From Mucilaginibacter cryoferens (GTDB lineage Bacteria > Bacteroidota > Bacteroidia > Sphingobacteriales > Sphingobacteriaceae), in the NCBI RefSeq assembly GCF_014205845.1, contig NZ_JACHCR010000007.1, positions 199,057-263,056 of the forward strand: DNA of 64,000 nucleotides, written 5' to 3'. Within the stretch, counting starts at the first letter, position 1, and each line of letters opens with the position of its first letter. A program made the translations under genes and the position numbers. Under the pieces are notes generated by a model. The model made no database searches and was not told the DNA's origin. It saw nothing but the letters and a program-made list of their open reading frames with translations. Below, piece after piece: positions 17,133 through 26,429 of this stretch.

Positions 17133-17807
17133 ATGAAAACGTTAAAACTTTTAAAATTCCCGCTTATATTGAGTCTGTTTTTTGTGCTGATATCGGCCAA
17201 AATTGATAACAAAGAAACAGAGCGGATTCAAAATTCGGCCAATGTGCTCAAAAATTTTGCCGAGATGAAGGAAACCATCCCGAGCGAACTGATGAAAAAA
17301 TACGAAGGCGTTGTAATTATCCCAAAGCTTATTAATGCCGGTTTAGGTATTGGCGGCAAACGCGGTAAAGGCGTTGCCATGGTAAAACTGGCCGATGGCA
17401 AATGGAGCGACCCTGTTTTTGTTACGCTTACCGGCGGTAGTGTAGGTTTCCAGATAGGTGTACAATCTGTAGATCTTATCCTGGTTTTTCGCCATGGTCA
17501 TGTACTAACCGATATTAAAAAAGGTAATTTCACTATTGGGGGTGATATCTCAGCAGCCGCCGGACCGGTTAACCGCAACAAATCGGCCACTACCGATTAT
17601 AAGCTGGAAGCCGAAATTTACTCTTACTCGCGCAGCCGCGGTCTTTTTGCAGGTATCAGCCTCAATGGCTCTGGCCTTAATATAGATAATAATGCCGATG
17701 AAAATTTCTACGGTAACAGCGATTCTTCACAGGACATTTTTGCATCATCAAAAAACGAATCGGAAGAGGTTAAGAACTTAAAAGACGCGTTAAAATCTTT
17801 TAAATAG
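17133..17807 (+). CDS. Secreted lipid-binding SYLF domain protein
   Basis: 224 residues with an N-terminal export signal (LKFPLILSLFFVLISA). The body is the SYLF/Ysc84 domain: IPSELMKKYEGVVIIPKLIN, GIGGKRGKGVAMVK, TGGSVGFQIGVQSVDLILVF and YSYSRSRGLFAGISLNGSGL. SYLF proteins bind phosphoinositides in eukaryotes; the bacterial exported forms have no fixed role. It ends at a 20-bp hairpin. Confidence 0.92.
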   Translation: MKTLKLLKFPLILSLFFVLISAKIDNKETERIQNSANVLKNFAEMKETIPSELMKKYEGVVIIPKLINAGLGIGGKRGKGVAMVKLADGKWSDPVFVTLTGGSVGFQIGVQSVDLILVFRHGHVLTDIKKGNFTIGGDISAAAGPVNRNKSATTDYKLEAEIYSYSRSRGLFAGISLNGSGLNIDNNADENFYGNSDSSQDIFASSKNESEEVKNLKDALKSFK

Positions 17808-17813
17808 CACTTT

Positions 17814-17863
17814 AATAGTTTGTTGCATGTACCAATCCGGTACATGCAACAAACTATTTTTAG
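17814..17863. terminator. Bidirectional terminator, 20-bp perfect stem
   Basis: Arms 17814-17833 and 17839-17858 are perfect complements around a 5-base loop, with T-rich sequence following. It lies between the convergent SYLF and fumarylacetoacetase genes. Confidence 0.88.
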
Positions 17864-18858
17864 TTCTTCTTCAGGCCTAATATAGAAAAGCTGTCCCTTG
17901 CTTTTGTAATAATATTGCCCAACATGCCAAGGCCGGTAATTTCCATCTCCACCAGATCTCCATCTTTAAGCCACTGGATTTCATAGTTAGCATCATTTAA
18001 TATCCCGGTTCCGTTAAGCTCCAGGAAACAGCCTGTGCCAACCGTACCAGATCCAATTACATCGCCAGGCAATACATCGCAGCCATAGGCGCAGCGCTCT
18101 ATAATTTCGGCAAAGGTCCACTCCATATCTGCCATATTACCGGCCGATACCTGTTTACCGTTTACCACGCATTTCATTGCCAAATTGTAAGCATTGCCTG
18201 TGTGGCCTGGTTTGGCATCAATCTTATATTGCCCCAGTTCATCGGGTGTTACCAGCCATGGACCAATCACTGTAGAGAAATCCTTACCTTTAGCCGGGCC
18301 AAGGTTCAATAGCATTTCTTCCATTTGCAGGGTGCGGGCGCTCATATCGTTCATAATCATAAAACCGGCTATAAAACTATCCGCTTCGGCTGCTCTAATG
18401 TTGCGGCCTTTTTTATTGAGTACAACTGCCACTTCCAGTTCAAAATCCAGCTTATCAAAATGGTCGGGCATGCATTCAATTTCGCCAGGGCCCTGTATGG
18501 CATTATGGTTGGTAAAATAAAATATAGGGTACTGGTCAAACTCGGGTATCATGGGCACGTTGCGGTTACGACGGGCAGTTTCTACATGCTGCCTAAAAGC
18601 GTACGCATCCCGGCACGATGATGGATGCGGCACAGGTGCCATCAACTCAAAAAATAATTCCTCTTTAGCCTCCATTTTTCCCGAGCTTATTGCCGAGTGC
18701 ACCCGGCGGGCATGATCCATCAGTTCATCGCCACCCCACAAAAATTGGTTCATGTTATCGGGTATCAGCTTGTCGCACGAGTTAAGGTTGTAGATATGGC
18801 CGTTTATAAAAATGCCCAAATGCTCGTAGTCTTCGGTTTTATAGGATACTAATTTCAT
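17860..18858 (-). CDS. Fumarylacetoacetate hydrolase family protein
   Basis: 332 residues of the FAH fold. The metal site is visible in LDFELEVAVVLNKKGRNI and the later GFMIMNDMSARTLQ; GPAKGKDFSTVIGPWLVT is also family-typical. True fumarylacetoacetase splits fumarylacetoacetate into fumarate and acetoacetate, the last step of tyrosine degradation. The gene lies directly beside homogentisate dioxygenase and 4-hydroxyphenylpyruvate dioxygenase (divergent from them), which supports that role, though the family also contains other acylpyruvases. Confidence 0.9.
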   Translation of the reverse strand: MKLVSYKTEDYEHLGIFINGHIYNLNSCDKLIPDNMNQFLWGGDELMDHARRVHSAISSGKMEAKEELFFELMAPVPHPSSCRDAYAFRQHVETARRNRNVPMIPEFDQYPIFYFTNHNAIQGPGEIECMPDHFDKLDFELEVAVVLNKKGRNIRAAEADSFIAGFMIMNDMSARTLQMEEMLLNLGPAKGKDFSTVIGPWLVTPDELGQYKIDAKPGHTGNAYNLAMKCVVNGKQVSAGNMADMEWTFAEIIERCAYGCDVLPGDVIGSGTVGTGCFLELNGTGILNDANYEIQWLKDGDLVEMEITGLGMLGNIITKARDSFSILGLKKN

Positions 18859-18896
18859 AAATTGAGGTGGTTGGTTATCTCAAAGCTAATGAATTG

Positions 18897-19006
18897 AATT
18901 TGAAGATTTGAGAATTTAAAGATTTGAAAATTATCTCTTCGCATCAGAATCTTCCGATAATTTTCAAATTACCAAATCTTCAAATTATCAAATTATCAAA
19001 TTAAAA
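18897..19006. repeat. AT-rich inverted repeat with 7-base periodic units
   Basis: Left units such as AATTTGAAGATTTGA at 18897-18935 face reverse-complement units at 18956-19003. The innermost 14 bp (18922-18935 with 18956-18969) pair perfectly. It lies between the divergent fumarylacetoacetase and homogentisate genes. Confidence 0.65.
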
Positions 19007-19030
19007 AACTAACTTCGTATTAATTAAACC

Positions 19031-19138
19031 ATGAGCATACAAAAGCATTTTTACTTTTCCCTGGGGCTTACCTCCATGAGCGATGCATCATCGTTTAGGG
19101 ATGCTATGCTTGCCAAAGCTGTGCTGGCTCAATACTAA
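19031..19138 (+). CDS. Possible 35-aa peptide upstream of hmgA
   Basis: An ATG frame of 35 codons (MSIQKHFYFSLGL...VLAQY) in the 419-bp gap between two divergent genes. I recognise no family. It could be a small real protein, a leader, or a gene remnant. The remainder of the gap up to 19277 shows no other structure that I can name. Confidence 0.3.
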   Translation: MSIQKHFYFSLGLTSMSDASSFRDAMLAKAVLAQY

Positions 19139-19277
19139 CTACCCCTCCTCTTTCTTTTTAAATAAGCTATAAGCCAACTTACACATTGCTGTATTGCTGG
19201 CGCTATATGCATATTTAAATACTTCCCAAAACTATCCCGGTACTTTAAACGTTTTATTTTCAAGCAATTAAAACACA

Positions 19278-20438
19278 ATGCCTGTATATCATTCATTAGG
19301 AGCAATTCCGCCTAAAAGGCATACGCAGTTCCGTAAGCCCGATGGTACTTTATATGCCGAAGAACTGGTTTCTACCGAAGGTTTTTCGAGCCTCTATTCG
19401 CTGGTTTACCATGCTTATCCGCCTACTATTGTTAAAACCCTGGGCGAGCCGTACAGCGTTGAACCCAAGATAGCACGCGAAAAACATCTGAAGCACACCA
19501 GCCTAATAGGCTTTAATGTACAGCCCGAAGATGATTACCTGCAAAGCCGCAAACCTGTACTGGTAAACAGCGATCTGCACATTTCCCTGGCAGCGCCCCG
19601 CCTATCTATGACCGACTATTTTTACAAAAATAGCCAGGCCGATGAGGTTGTATTTATTCATGAAGGCACCGGGACATTAAAAACCGGGTTCGGCAATATT
19701 AAGTTCGCATACGGCGATTACCTGGTGATACCACGCGGCACCATCTATCAAATAGAATTTGATACCACGGCAAACCGGCTGTTCATCATCGAAAGCTTTA
19801 GCCCCATCCGCGCGCCCAAACGTTACCGTAACCAATATGGCCAGCTGATGGAGCACTCACCCTATTGCGAGCGCGATATTAAACGCCCGGCCAACCTTAA
19901 AACCCACGATGAACATGGCGATTTTAAGATCCTCATCAAAAAGCAGGGCCTCATTTATCCATACATCTATGGCACTCACCCTTTTGATTTTATTGGCTGG
20001 GATGGTTTTCATTACCCATGGGCACTTTCCATTCATGATTTTGAACCAATAACCGGCCGGCTGCACCAGCCACCACCGGTACACCAAACATTTGAGGGCA
20101 ATAACTTTGTGATCTGCTCATTTGTGCCCCGCAAATTTGATTATCACCCGCTATCTATCCCGGCCCCGTATAACCACAGCAATGTAGATAGCGACGAGGT
20201 TTTATACTACGTAGCCGGCGATTTTATGAGCCGTAAAAGCGTGGTAAAAGGCCAGATAACCCTGCATCCCGGTGGTATCCCCCACGGCCCGCACCCAGGC
20301 TTGGTAGAAAAATCGATAGGCAAAGAATCAACCGACGAGCTGGCTGTAATGATAGATCCCTTCAGGCCGCTGATGTTAACGGAAGACGCGATAAAGATAG
20401 AGGACGAGAATTATTATAAAAGCTGGAGCCTCACCTAA
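19278..20438 (+). CDS. hmgA: Homogentisate 1,2-dioxygenase
   Basis: Opens the ring of homogentisate to maleylacetoacetate using Fe(II) and O2, in the cytosol. 386 residues, cupin-type. Features are YHAYPPTIVKTLGEPYSVEP in the N-terminal half, the cupin strands VVFIHEGTGTLKTGFG and YGDYLVIPRGTIYQIEFD, and the C-terminal metal-site segment HPGGIPHGPHPG. It is shorter than the roughly 440-residue mammalian and proteobacterial enzymes, as is common in Bacteroidota. It is followed after 46 bp by hppD in the same direction. Confidence 0.95.
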   Translation: MPVYHSLGAIPPKRHTQFRKPDGTLYAEELVSTEGFSSLYSLVYHAYPPTIVKTLGEPYSVEPKIAREKHLKHTSLIGFNVQPEDDYLQSRKPVLVNSDLHISLAAPRLSMTDYFYKNSQADEVVFIHEGTGTLKTGFGNIKFAYGDYLVIPRGTIYQIEFDTTANRLFIIESFSPIRAPKRYRNQYGQLMEHSPYCERDIKRPANLKTHDEHGDFKILIKKQGLIYPYIYGTHPFDFIGWDGFHYPWALSIHDFEPITGRLHQPPPVHQTFEGNNFVICSFVPRKFDYHPLSIPAPYNHSNVDSDEVLYYVAGDFMSRKSVVKGQITLHPGGIPHGPHPGLVEKSIGKESTDELAVMIDPFRPLMLTEDAIKIEDENYYKSWSLT

Positions 20439-20439
20439 A

Positions 20440-20465
20440 TCCTCTCCAAAGGAGAGGACTTAAAA
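20440..20465. repeat. Small hairpin between hmgA and hppD
   Basis: TCCTCTCCAAAGGAGAGGA forms an 8-bp stem around three bases. Similar CTCC/GGAG hairpins are common intergenic repeats in this lineage. It may attenuate or stabilise the shared transcript. Confidence 0.5.
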
Positions 20466-20484
20466 AATCACCTAAAACAAAACA

Positions 20485-21633
20485 ATGGAAACTATAAATA
20501 AACTAAATATAAAACCTTCCCCTACCGGGGGAGCGTTAGACGGGGCCGATTTTCTACCTCTTAACGGCACCGACTATGTTGAATTTTACGTGGGTAATGC
20601 CAAACAGGCTGCTCATTACTATAAAACGGCTTTTGGCTTTCAAACACTGGCTTATGCCGGACCGGAAACCGGCGTGCGCGACAGGGCATCATACGTACTG
20701 CAGCAAGGCAAAATCAGGCTGGTATTAACTACCCCCCTGCACTCAGATCACCCCATAGCCGAGCATATTAAAAAGCACGGCGACGGCGTAAAAGTATTAG
20801 CCCTTTGGGTTGATGATGCTTACGATGCCTTTGAACAAACCACCAGCCGTGGCGCCGAACCATACCAACAACCACAAACCATTACCGATGAACATGGCGA
20901 GGTACGCACCAGCGGCATTAAGCTTTATGGCGAAACCGTTCACCTTTTTATAGAACGCAAAAACTACAAAGGCCTGTTTTTACCTGGTTACCAAAAACAG
21001 CAAACCACCTATAACCCAACAGATGCCGGCTTACTTTATGTAGACCATTGTGTAGGCAACGTGGGCTGGCATAAAATGAACGAATGGGTTAGCTTTTATG
21101 AAGACGTATTGGGCTTCAAAAACATCTTAACCTTTGACGATAAAATGATCTCTACCGAGTATTCGGCCCTGATGAGCAAGGTGATGAGCAATGGTAACGG
21201 CTATGTTAAGTTTCCGATAAATGAGCCTGCGGAGGGTAAAAAGAAATCGCAGATTGAAGAATACCTGGAGTTTTACGAAGGCGAAGGTGTGCAGCACCTG
21301 GCCCTTGCCACACATGATATTGTAGCCACCGTAACCGAACTGCAAAACCGCGGCGTAGAGTTTTTAACCGTACCCACATCGTACTACGATGAGCTGACAG
21401 ATCGCGTTGGCCATATTGATGAAGATCTGGAACCGCTTAAGCAATTAGGTATACTGGTTGACAGGGACGACGAAGGCTATCTGCTGCAAATTTTCACCAA
21501 ACCAATTGAAGACAGGCCTACCCTATTCTTCGAGATCATTCAGCGCAAGGGAGCCAAATCATTTGGCGCCGGCAACTTTAAGGCATTGTTTGAGGCCATT
21601 GAACGCGAGCAGGATTTGAGAGGAAATCTTTGA
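20485..21633 (+). CDS. hppD: 4-hydroxyphenylpyruvate dioxygenase
   Basis: Converts 4-hydroxyphenylpyruvate to homogentisate, feeding hmgA. 382 residues, two vicinal-oxygen-chelate halves. The Fe(II) ligands are in the C-terminal half: His in LLYVDHCVGNV, His in GVQHLALATHDI, and Glu in TLFFEIIQRKG. The C-terminal tail GAGNFKALFEAIEREQ caps the active site as in other enzymes of the family. The end of the gene overlaps a heptad intergenic repeat. Confidence 0.97.
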   Translation: METINKLNIKPSPTGGALDGADFLPLNGTDYVEFYVGNAKQAAHYYKTAFGFQTLAYAGPETGVRDRASYVLQQGKIRLVLTTPLHSDHPIAEHIKKHGDGVKVLALWVDDAYDAFEQTTSRGAEPYQQPQTITDEHGEVRTSGIKLYGETVHLFIERKNYKGLFLPGYQKQQTTYNPTDAGLLYVDHCVGNVGWHKMNEWVSFYEDVLGFKNILTFDDKMISTEYSALMSKVMSNGNGYVKFPINEPAEGKKKSQIEEYLEFYEGEGVQHLALATHDIVATVTELQNRGVEFLTVPTSYYDELTDRVGHIDEDLEPLKQLGILVDRDDEGYLLQIFTKPIEDRPTLFFEIIQRKGAKSFGAGNFKALFEAIEREQDLRGNL

Positions 21634-21664
21634 TTTCGGAATTGGGATATTCGATTTCGGATTT
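21633..21664 (+). repeat. Heptad intergenic repeat (ATTTCGG type)
   Basis: Four consecutive 7-base units: ATTTCGG, AATTGGG, ATATTCG, ATTTCGG. This is the same pattern as the arms around the four-helix-bundle gene at 7051 and 7536. It begins on the last base of the hppD stop codon. Confidence 0.55.
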
Positions 21665-21689
21665 GTAGCTTAAATTTGAAAGCTACGAG

Positions 21690-21722
21690 AAACTTGCGAA
21701 GTTTTAAAAACTTCGCAAGTTT
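21690..21722 (+). terminator. Terminator-like hairpin after hppD
   Basis: Near-perfect 16-bp stem (21690-21705 with 21707-21722), which ends in TTT. Confidence 0.7.
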
Positions 21723-21776
21723 GGCTTTATGCGTACCCAAAAAGTATATTTGGTATGCCAATAAATCCAAAATCCC

Positions 21777-22241
21777 ATGAAAAAGTTCTTCCTCCTAATT
21801 GCAATTGCTACTGTAAGTTTCAATTGCTTTGCCCAAACTAAAACAAAACCTGTTTACGATGCAGCCCTTGCCAAAAAACTTGGGGCCGATAAATACGGAA
21901 TGAAAAAGTATGTGATGGCTTTTTTAAAGGAGGGACCAAACCGGTTACAGGATTCGGCGGCGAGGATGCAATTGCAAATGGCACATTTAAAAAACATCTC
22001 CAAACTAGCCAACGAAGGTAAATTAGTAGTCGCCGGTCCATTTTTAGATGACCAGCCAATAAAAGGGATCTTCATATTTAATGTGGAGACTATTGAAGAA
22101 GCCAAAACGCTAACCGAAACCGATCCGGCAATAAAGGCGGGCTCATTAATTATGGAGTTGCATCCTTTTTACTGTTCGGCTGCATTAATGGAAGTTGTAA
22201 AAATCCATCACACGCTGGAGAGCGCCAATTTTTCTGACTAA
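21777..22241 (+). CDS. Exported YciI-like protein
   Basis: 154 residues with a signal peptide (MKKFFLLIAIATVSFNCFAQ). The mature part is a YCII-related ferredoxin-like fold: MKKYVMAFLKEGP, HLKNISKLANEGKLVVAGPF, IFNVETIEEAKTLTETDPA and the C-terminal MELHPFYCSAALM. Cytosolic YciI homologues are small dehydratase-like or ligand-binding proteins; the role of exported ones is unknown. The downstream alkylation repair gene starts immediately after its stop. Confidence 0.88.
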   Translation: MKKFFLLIAIATVSFNCFAQTKTKPVYDAALAKKLGADKYGMKKYVMAFLKEGPNRLQDSAARMQLQMAHLKNISKLANEGKLVVAGPFLDDQPIKGIFIFNVETIEEAKTLTETDPAIKAGSLIMELHPFYCSAALMEVVKIHHTLESANFSD

Positions 22242-22895
22242 ATGCAGGTTAGCCACATTATTGAGTTGCTTAAACAGCAAGCCAACCCTGCTTACCTTGC
22301 AGGCATGCAACGTTTTGGAGTTGATAATTCTCACGCGCTTGGTGTTAAGCTTCCCGATTTGCGCAAGCTGGCCAAAACCATAAAAAAAGATCACCTGCTT
22401 GCCCAACAGCTTTGGGATACAGGCATTCATGAAGCCCGTATTGTGGCATCGTTGGCAGATGACCCCAATATGGTGACAGAACAACAGATAGACAGCTGGA
22501 CAAAAGACTTTTACTCCTGGGACCTATGCGACCAGGTATGTGGCAATCTTTTCTGCCGTACATCTTTTGCTATTACCAAAGCCATTGAATTTAGCACCTG
22601 CAAGGAAGAATATGTAAAACGAGCCGGCTTTGTTTTAATGGCCGAATATGCCATACACAACAAAAAAGCGGCTGATGAAATATTCATTCCATTTTTTGCA
22701 TTGATGGAACGCGAGGCATGGGATAACCGCAACTTTGTTAAAAAAGCCATTAACTGGGCATTACGCCAAATAGGTAAAAGAAACGAGACCTTAAAAACAG
22801 AAGCAATGGCGACAGCCAACCGCATACTAAAGCAAGATCATAAATCGGCTAAATGGATAGCCACTAACGCATTAGCCGAATTGGTAAATAAATAG
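22242..22895 (+). CDS. DNA alkylation repair protein (AlkD-like glycosylase)
   Basis: 217 residues of HEAT-like repeats. AlkD-type features are the N-terminal GVKLPDLRKLAKTIKK, WDTGIHEARIVASLADDP, the aromatic segment FYSWDLCDQVC, and the C-terminal DNRNFVKKAINWALRQIGKR. Such enzymes remove positively charged alkylated bases such as 7-methylguanine. The ATG follows the upstream stop codon directly, so the two genes are probably co-transcribed. Confidence 0.93.
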   Translation: MQVSHIIELLKQQANPAYLAGMQRFGVDNSHALGVKLPDLRKLAKTIKKDHLLAQQLWDTGIHEARIVASLADDPNMVTEQQIDSWTKDFYSWDLCDQVCGNLFCRTSFAITKAIEFSTCKEEYVKRAGFVLMAEYAIHNKKAADEIFIPFFALMEREAWDNRNFVKKAINWALRQIGKRNETLKTEAMATANRILKQDHKSAKWIATNALAELVNK

Positions 22896-23330
22896 CGTTT
22901 CGGGCTAAAAAAAATAAACCTGCCTGAAAAATAGGACATTAAAGAAATAAAACGACAATTTAGGCCCCGCAGCCCCATCTTCTTTACCTTATTATAAAAA
23001 GTATATCTTTTAAAAGTATATCAACCGGTATATTTTAACGTTTAAACATCAAAAACAGCAACTTATCTCTTACAAAAGGTATTATTTTGCAAATATTTCA
23101 TATAACTGCCTGAATTTTAACGCATAACTTTATTTTGTAATTATCAGTATTTGAGAGATTTATATCATATCAAATACTATATTTGGAAATCGCGTAATTA
23201 TTCTAAAAATCTATAGGTTCAGTAAAACACAAACAACTAGAGGTTGTAAATTGAATTATTTTGAAATTGTGGCACATAATTTACTATTAAGCTGTGTCAT
23301 TAACTGAGTAATGAAGAGGTTATTTATAGT
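22896..23330. other. AT-rich intergenic region upstream of the histidine kinase
   Basis: No gene is seen. The direct repeat AAAAGTATATC occurs at 22997-23007 and again at 23012-23022, a 15-base spacing, which could be a binding site. The rest is AT-rich with no clear hairpin. Confidence 0.4.
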
Positions 23331-24812
23331 ATGAGTTTTTCTAAAGGGCACCAATTTTCTGATGATAGCAAGCAACACCTTGCCCAAATTATCGATAATA
23401 TTAATGCCGGTATATGGGAGTATAACACTACAACCAGGGATATTAAATGGTCATCCGGGTTTTATACCGTTTTGGGGTATGAGCCGGGTGAAATAGAATG
23501 CTCCAACCATATATTTTTCGAACACCTGCTTTACCATGAGGATAAACCTGCTTTTCTGGCAGCCCTAAACAATCAGCCGGCATCTACAGGCAAACCCCTA
23601 CAAATACGCCTGCTTACCAAAACATCCGGTTACCATTGGTTTGAGAGTACAGTAAAAAAATATACCGACGAAACCGGGCATATTTTCTATGGCTCTATTA
23701 TCAACATAAACCAATACAAACAGGCACAGATACAGGCAGCACATAACGATCTGCTTTACAACGAAGCCATTAAGATAGCTAAACTGGGCAGCTGGGAAAT
23801 CAACACCAGTACCATGAGCTTATCATTATCAAAGCAGTTATATGATATTTATGAGCTGCAAAACCATGTTAAGCTCTCGCTGGATGAAGCCATAAGCTTT
23901 TTTGAACCCGCGTACCGCCCAATAATTAAAAATGCCCTTGATAACGCTATTGAATACTGCCAGCCCTACGAGCTGGAGTTACTTTTCAGAACGGCAAAAA
24001 ATAATGTGATATGGGTAAGGGCCAAAGGGATACCTATTATTGATGATTTTGGCCGCTGCGTTACCATACGTGGTATTATACAAGATATAGATAATAAAAA
24101 ACGTAAAAACCTGGCGCTCGAGTCGTCATTAAATTTACTGACAGATCAAAACCGGCGTTTACAAAACTTTGCTTATATCGTATCGCACAACCTGAGGTCG
24201 CACACCGGTAACCTGCAGTTTATGGTAAAACTGCACGATGATACCGAAGTGCCGGAAGAGCGTGCCGAGATGTTTTCGCACATTAAATCTATCAGCGATA
24301 GCTTAAACGCTACCATTGAGCATTTAAATGAGATAGTTAAAATTCAAACCGAGATAACCAACGAGCGAACGGTAATTAACTTCGAAATACTTTTTAAAAA
24401 CATCATATCGGCGCTTAAAAGCAACATTGAGGCCCTTGATGCAAGCATAGATTATGATTTTAGCGGGTGCCCTCAAATAAACTATATCCCGGCCTATATG
24501 GAAAGCATTTTACAAAACCTGCTTACCAACTCGCTTAAATACAGCTCGGTCGATAGGCGGCCCGCTATTAAATGTTATACACTAAAAGAACGTAACCGCA
24601 TATACCTCATTTTTGAAGATAACGGAATAGGGATTGACCTGGAACGCTTTGGTGATAAAATATTTGGGATGTATAAAACCTTTCATCAAAATCCTGATGC
24701 CAAAGGCATTGGCCTGTTTATAACCCGCAACCAGATAGAAGCCCTGGGTGGCAGTATTAAAGTAGACAGCACCGTAAATATTGGCACTAAATTTACTATT
24801 AGGTTGATATAA
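23331..24812 (+). CDS. PAS domain sensor histidine kinase
   Basis: 493 residues without membrane segments, so cytosolic. PAS 1 covers about residues 15-130 (NINAGIWEYNTTTRDIKWSS) and PAS 2 about 140-265 (KIAKLGSWEINTST). The DHp phosphoacceptor is in the Bacteroidota-type H-box NFAYIVSHNLRSHTGNLQ. The catalytic domain shows the N-box LQNLLTNSLKYSS, the G1 box FEDNGIGIDLERFGDKIFGM, and G2 KGIGLFITRNQIEALGG. The cognate response regulator gene follows 15 bp downstream. Confidence 0.95.
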   Translation: MSFSKGHQFSDDSKQHLAQIIDNINAGIWEYNTTTRDIKWSSGFYTVLGYEPGEIECSNHIFFEHLLYHEDKPAFLAALNNQPASTGKPLQIRLLTKTSGYHWFESTVKKYTDETGHIFYGSIININQYKQAQIQAAHNDLLYNEAIKIAKLGSWEINTSTMSLSLSKQLYDIYELQNHVKLSLDEAISFFEPAYRPIIKNALDNAIEYCQPYELELLFRTAKNNVIWVRAKGIPIIDDFGRCVTIRGIIQDIDNKKRKNLALESSLNLLTDQNRRLQNFAYIVSHNLRSHTGNLQFMVKLHDDTEVPEERAEMFSHIKSISDSLNATIEHLNEIVKIQTEITNERTVINFEILFKNIISALKSNIEALDASIDYDFSGCPQINYIPAYMESILQNLLTNSLKYSSVDRRPAIKCYTLKERNRIYLIFEDNGIGIDLERFGDKIFGMYKTFHQNPDAKGIGLFITRNQIEALGGSIKVDSTVNIGTKFTIRLI

Positions 24813-24827
24813 CAATATCAATTTTTA

Positions 24828-25274
24828 ATGACAGCAGAGAGAGCTCCCGTGAATGTTTGTTTAATAGACGACGACCCAATTTATACCTTTGGGTTTAAGA
24901 AATTAATTAATTTAAAAGGTTTTAACAGTAAAGTAATTAATTTTCGTGATGGAGAACAGGCCATCACGTGGATAAAAGACAGGTTAAACAGCCCCGATTT
25001 ACCCGATGTAATATTCCTCGACATTAATATGCCCAATACGGACGGCTGGGAATTTATGAACGAATTTGCGGAAATAAAATCCCAACTGGGCAAAAAAATC
25101 ACAATTTACGTGCTCAGTTCGTCTATAAATCTGAACGATATTTATCGGGCAAAAAAAAATCCCGATGTTGAGGATTATATATTTAAACCTGTTAACGAAT
25201 ATCAGCTTGCCGAAATAATAAACGCATCGCAGGAAGATAATAACGACTCAAAAATTTACAAGTATAGATCCTAA
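24828..25274 (+). CDS. Response regulator, receiver domain only
   Basis: 148 residues consisting of a single receiver domain: acidic pocket CLIDDDP, phosphoacceptor Asp in VIFLDINMPNTDGWEF, Ser in YVLSSSIN, and Lys in YIFKPVNEYQ. No output domain is present, so it acts by protein contact or as a phosphate relay. It is in an operon with the upstream PAS kinase. The stop codon lies inside the loop of the terminator. Confidence 0.95.
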   Translation: MTAERAPVNVCLIDDDPIYTFGFKKLINLKGFNSKVINFRDGEQAITWIKDRLNSPDLPDVIFLDINMPNTDGWEFMNEFAEIKSQLGKKITIYVLSSSINLNDIYRAKKNPDVEDYIFKPVNEYQLAEIINASQEDNNDSKIYKYRS

Positions 25275-25292
25275 GCGGACCTATACTTGTAA
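25256..25292. terminator. Hairpin overlapping the response regulator stop
   Basis: 12-bp arms 25256-25267 and 25281-25292 pair perfectly, with a further short helix inside. It lies between the convergent response regulator and manA genes. Confidence 0.75.
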
Positions 25293-25302
25293 CAATATAA
25301 TA

Positions 25303-26283
25303 TTATTCAATATAACTTTCCAATATTTTAAAACCTTCGGTTGTTTCCAACTCCACTTTATCGATGCTCTTTGGCAACAGGATACACTCGCCCATTTTAA
25401 CCGGGTAGCTTTCGCCATTGTAGTTTAAGGTATAAGCGCCTTCTACACATACATGTATCACAAATGAATCAAGTGCCGAGTAATCTTTAGCAGTGCTTTT
25501 GTCAAAATCAAGCACATTGGTGGTAAAGTACGGGCAGGTAACCAAATGAACGGTTTCGTCTTTCTGTGGCTGGTATATAGTTTTATACTCCGGATAATGT
25601 TTGTAATCTATAGCGGCCAAGGCTTCCTGGGTGTGCAGTTCGCGTTTATTGCCTTTATCATCCACCCTGTCGAAATCGTAAATACGGTAAGTGATATCAG
25701 AAGTTTGCTGAATTTCGGCAATCAATAAGCCCTTACCAATAGTGTGTACCCTGCCGGCCGGCAAAAAGTAAACATCACCCGCGGCTACATCCTCTTTATT
25801 CAGGATATCCATAATGTGACCGCTGTTTAAAGCATCAACATATTTCTGTTCTGTCATTTCCTGGTTAAAGCCTGCTATCAGCGTCGAACCCGGGTCGGTT
25901 TCAATAACATACCACATTTCGGTTTTACCAAAGGAGTTATGGCGTTTTTTGGCCAGCTCATCATCAGGGTGTACCTGTACCGATAGATCGTCGTTAGCAT
26001 CAATAAACTTTACCAACAGCGGGAAGATATTGCCAAAATGAGCGTAAACCTTTTTGCCTACCAGTTCATCTTTGTATTGTTCCAGCAAATCGGCTAATGA
26101 CTCGCCATCCAGCGCGCCGCCGTTTACAACAGATACATCAGATTTAACGCCCGAGATCTCCCAGGTTTCGCCGCAGTTTGGCAGAGCGCCAAAATCTTTA
26201 TGCAGATAGGTTTTGATCTTTTGACCACCCCATATCTTATCTTTATATATGGTTTTAAATTTTAATGGATATAATGCCGACAT
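25303..26283 (-). CDS. manA: Mannose-6-phosphate isomerase, class I
   Basis: Interconverts mannose 6-phosphate and fructose 6-phosphate, supplying GDP-mannose for surface glycans. 326 residues, the short bacterial form. Zinc-site segments are LVKFIDANDDLSVQVHPDD and GKTEMWYVIETDPGSTLIAG, and YFLPAGRVHTIGKGLLIAEI carries further ligands. The C-terminal cupin half ends ...GFKILESYIE. Monocistronic. Confidence 0.95.
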   Translation of the reverse strand: MSALYPLKFKTIYKDKIWGGQKIKTYLHKDFGALPNCGETWEISGVKSDVSVVNGGALDGESLADLLEQYKDELVGKKVYAHFGNIFPLLVKFIDANDDLSVQVHPDDELAKKRHNSFGKTEMWYVIETDPGSTLIAGFNQEMTEQKYVDALNSGHIMDILNKEDVAAGDVYFLPAGRVHTIGKGLLIAEIQQTSDITYRIYDFDRVDDKGNKRELHTQEALAAIDYKHYPEYKTIYQPQKDETVHLVTCPYFTTNVLDFDKSTAKDYSALDSFVIHVCVEGAYTLNYNGESYPVKMGECILLPKSIDKVELETTEGFKILESYIE

Positions 26284-26381
26284 AGTGTTGATTTTTTTTG
26301 ATGCGCTAAGTTAAAAGTTAAATATAAAAAGCCCTAAATAGTTTTAAAACTATAATTGCCATCCAATAAAACGGCAAAAAA

Positions 26382-26406
26382 AAAGTCTGCGGTAATCGCA
26401 GACTTT
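26382..26406 (-). terminator. icd terminator
   Basis: 10-bp perfect stem (26382-26391 with 26397-26406), followed on the minus strand by a T run. It lies about 24 bp after the icd stop. Confidence 0.85.
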
Positions 26407-26429
26407 CTCTTATTCAATTTTGGCAACTA